Under the pieces are notes generated by a model that saw only the letters and a list, made by a program, of their open reading frames with translations, ran no database searches and had not been told where the DNA came from. The translations under genes and the position numbers were made by a program. Of a stretch of 64,000 bases of DNA, positions 61,015 through 64,000 are shown in pieces (positions within the stretch are counted from its first letter, which is position 1; every line of letters begins with the position of its first letter). The DNA is from Rhea pennata (Eukaryota > Chordata > Aves > Rheiformes > Rheidae), in NCBI RefSeq assembly GCF_028389875.1, contig NC_084666.1, forward strand, positions 64,612,422 to 64,676,421. Direction: 5' to 3'.

Positions 61015-64000
61015 AGACAAACAGGAGAGAGCCTAAAATTAATAATTTGTTAATATAATTAACATTAGCACCTCTTACCACTTAACATAGTTCTGAAGTT
61101 GGTTGTTGAACAAGAATATTTGCTAAGTGAACAAGCTGCACTCCCACTCCCAACACAAAGCCCGAATAAAGGCAATATTAAACAGAATGTGATGTTTGAC
61201 AGCTGCTTTCAAGTATTTTGGGAAAAAAAAGCTACTTTTCTTCCCAGCTGCAGAAAATATGTGCTTACTTCATGAAACACAGGGAAAAAATCCACCTTCT
61301 GAGAAAGAAAGGTCCAAAGATACAAGTGAAAAAATAAAAAAAAAGGAAATAAAAGAGAAAAGGCTAGACTGGAGAAGAATGCATCCTTTTTTTATCCGAA
61401 AACTTATGAAGTGTATCCAAAATTCTATTAAGAATCCAAAAATAAAAACATCCCACAAAATTTTCCAAACTTCTCTAGTAAGTTGATTTAGAATGTACAG
61501 AATGCTTTATATATTGTGGCTGTGCATAAATACTAAAAATTCATTGTTGTTTTACTCCTCAGCAGCTTTCCTTATCACAGACTAACGCAACTTTTATTGC
61601 AGGTTTCCACTTCCAGAGTTCTTCTACTGCTCAATTCGATTTCACACTTGGATGCCTTCGTGTCCATTGGAAACAAATTCAAGAAGCAGAAAATATAAAC
61701 AAGCTGAAAGGGCAATAGCACCAGTAAATACTGTCCATCCTTATTTTAGGACATTCAGTTTCTTTTACTGGGGTTTTCCCCTGTTCTGGGAAGTAGCTCT
61801 GCCCTTATTTGTTGAAAGCCAGCAAATTTGCTCCATTTCCTTCTCTGCACCATTTGTGTCTAAACATAAAGGCTCAATTATTAGCAAGCCAATAACAAAA
61901 TACAGTTACAGTCGTCATACATATCTGCAACAGATAGTGCTTTTATGCTCCTATGCAGTATCTAGGAGATAAAAGAATTTGTATTAACAGCTGGCTCAAA
62001 TGTAAATCAAGAAAGAAAACAAATTATAGGTGGGAAGAGAAGACTCCTTAAAGATCTTCACTAGTAACAGTGAGGTAATTCCAGTGAATTTGCCCATCAA
62101 CTGCAATGAAGAGAAGGACTGACAGGAAAAGAGAAATCTAGTTGTATGCATGGGCTCCTAAGCTGTATCAGTGACCAAAAAATGCCTTTTCTCATACCAA
62201 ATTGTCAAGAAAACATCCTGTTTTATTGCAAGATTATTTTGACACTGTGACCTAACATATCAGTACTCTTTGTTGAGCCACACTGAAGACAAAACAGGTT
62301 TAGAAACAACTGAAAGGAGAACAAATACAATCACACTTGATCTAGCGTCTGCATATCATTTTTGCTGCACTCTCAGTATCAGCTTACATCTGATGTCGGT
62401 TATTTTGTTACAAGGAACCAGTTCTCCAGGGCCATATATCACTCCTTCCCTCTGCTGTCACCAGTGAATCCAGAACAGTGTAATTAAAAACTCTCAAAGT
62501 AAAATTCATAAAGCCAGAGATATAGTCCTCTGGCTAACGATCCACGGTGCATGCTCCTCCTGCAAAAGCAAGGAATGAACCAACCTCTTGCCTTCTTTGT
62601 AAATTACAAAAAAATGGAAGCCAGTTTTATGCACATCTTTTCCGCAAAAGATGAAAGAGTACTATTGTCAGCAAACCTACCATTTAAAAAGAAAAATATT
62701 TTGTGGATGAAAAGAAAGAAAATATTATGGAAGAAGAAACAGAAGAAATCATCTCTCCAGGAAAACTAAGTAATTTTAATATCCAAATTCATCTCTGCTA
62801 ATGAGAAAATAGGTAACACACAATTGTGTTTTCACATGCACCAAGCAGAATCTATTATTTAAGCCTGTAAAAAAGCCAGAGGGTTTTAAAGGCAAATAGT
62901 GTCCAGCAAGTTATTGATTTAGATATCAAATGGAAATAAAACAGAACTATTATGGCACAACATAGCATAACGCAAAGCCTAGGGTATTACTGTCTGCATA
63001 CCAATAAGATCTCTTGCAAGCTATATATTCTCTTGGGGAAGCACAATACTAGCAATGGAAACACTGCCAACAACAACAGAAAAGCCACTAAAACTTCAAA
63101 GTGAATAGAATTGGTACATTTTATAGTTTTTAGCCAAGTTGGCTAATGAACTGAAGATCTGGAAATGAAGTTACGTGATTACAATGGGTAGACATTTTCC
63201 CACTTGTCAAATAAATATCTATAGCACTAGTATTATAACAACACAAAGGAATAGGTATTTTTGATACTAGTACAAAGAACCAATGGACTGAAACAAACTG
63301 TTGCACAGACACAGGAAGCCATAAAGCAGAAAGTGGTAAAAATATATCTAAAAAGGCCAAATGTTTCTTTTAAGATCTACCTTTACTACAAAACACAAAT
63401 TGCACTAAAAACATTAGTGCTGCAACAACCAAAGGTTATAATCAATGACTTTTTCCCCTTCTTCTGGTTCCTTTACCTTCTGTTGCCCTGCCCCATCCCA
63501 AAAGAAAAATTATTGGTGATACTCTGAAATTAGAAATAGGAAAAGAAAACAGCAAAAATATAGCTTAAAGAACAGAACTGTAACTTATTACAGCTACATT
63601 CTGACCTGTTATTAAGTGTCCAAGAAGCCAATTAAAAGTCACATCAGTTGTGTCTAATGAGCTGCTTCTCCTTTTTCATATAAGAAACAGTTCCAGAGAA
63701 CAAGCAAGTAGTAGTTATAGCAATAGCTATTCAGACCTCCTGAAAATGAGAACCAACTTAAGTAACCTTATTGCTCAACTGAGGGGAGCTCTTTAATCTC
63801 AAGCTTCTGACTACTACTTAATTACCTGCCAGACTTCTTGAGCTGCCCCAAAACCTACATGCTCCTTTACAGTGTGCCTCAGGTTTTGGATGAAACATGC
63901 AAATCTTGCAATTATTAATGAAGTTATATATCAATACATGAAAGTTGTTAAACTTATCATCATCCCTACTTGCTGACTTCTAAAAAGCTGCCTACCTGCT
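61015..64000 (-). other. AIMP1 intron 1, continuing past the window
   Basis: AT-rich sequence with no CpG island, promoter-like GC enrichment or recognised exon on either strand. The AIMP1 transcription start, and presumably the head-to-head TBCK promoter, should therefore lie beyond position 64000. Confidence 0.65.

Noticed and set aside
61015-64000. AIMP1/TBCK bidirectional promoter
   Set aside because: No CpG-rich or GC-rich region and no TBCK exon was found before the window edge.
1-64000. tRNA, rRNA, CRISPR, IS elements or prokaryotic operons
   Set aside because: Nothing with the expected structure or consensus was seen, and the window is clearly vertebrate nuclear DNA.

Overview
This window is vertebrate nuclear DNA, most likely from a bird. 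It is AT-rich and intron-rich, with no operons, no Shine-Dalgarno signals and no dense bacterial-style coding. Two CR1 retrotransposon 3' ends are visible, and the younger one ends in the ATTCTGTG repeats typical of avian and other sauropsid CR1. The species cannot be fixed from the sequence alone.

Two real protein-coding genes can be reconstructed exon by exon. GIMD1 (GIMAP-family P-loop NTPase domain containing 1) is on the plus strand: two coding exons, 35510-35899 and 38702-38974, joined in phase 0 to give 220 aa. AIMP1 (multisynthetase-complex p43 / EMAP-II precursor) is on the minus strand: six coding exons between 60987 and 40998, with every splice phase compatible, giving 309 aa. Its 5' noncoding exon and promoter lie beyond position 64000. 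The genes converge, with about 2.0 kb between stop codons (38974 and 40998). The same GIMD1-AIMP1 adjacency is known on human 4q24, which supports both identifications. They are not known to share a pathway: AIMP1 is a tRNA-binding scaffold of the aminoacyl-tRNA synthetase complex that also gives rise to a secreted cytokine, while GIMD1 is a poorly characterised GTPase-like protein.

Layout: 1-35 kb has no recognisable gene. It holds one old CR1 (about 15790-16410), simple repeats, some slightly GC-richer patches and two unexplained ORFs (12404-12907 and 23192-23662). In human the corresponding side of GIMD1 is a long gene-poor interval before DKK2, and this stretch is probably its avian equivalent. 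35.5-39.0 kb is GIMD1; 39.0-40.9 kb is the convergent intergenic gap; 40.9-61.0 kb is AIMP1 with large introns (8.3, 5.7, 2.1, 2.4 and 0.55 kb), a younger CR1 in the largest intron, long poly-A tracts and microsatellites; 61.0-64.0 kb is the start of AIMP1 intron 1.

No novel multi-gene system is visible. The observations most worth checking are the loss of the G3 glycine in GIMD1, a possible N-terminally extended AIMP1 isoform, divergence at the EMAP-II cleavage site, the two unexplained ORFs and an 18-bp perfect palindrome.
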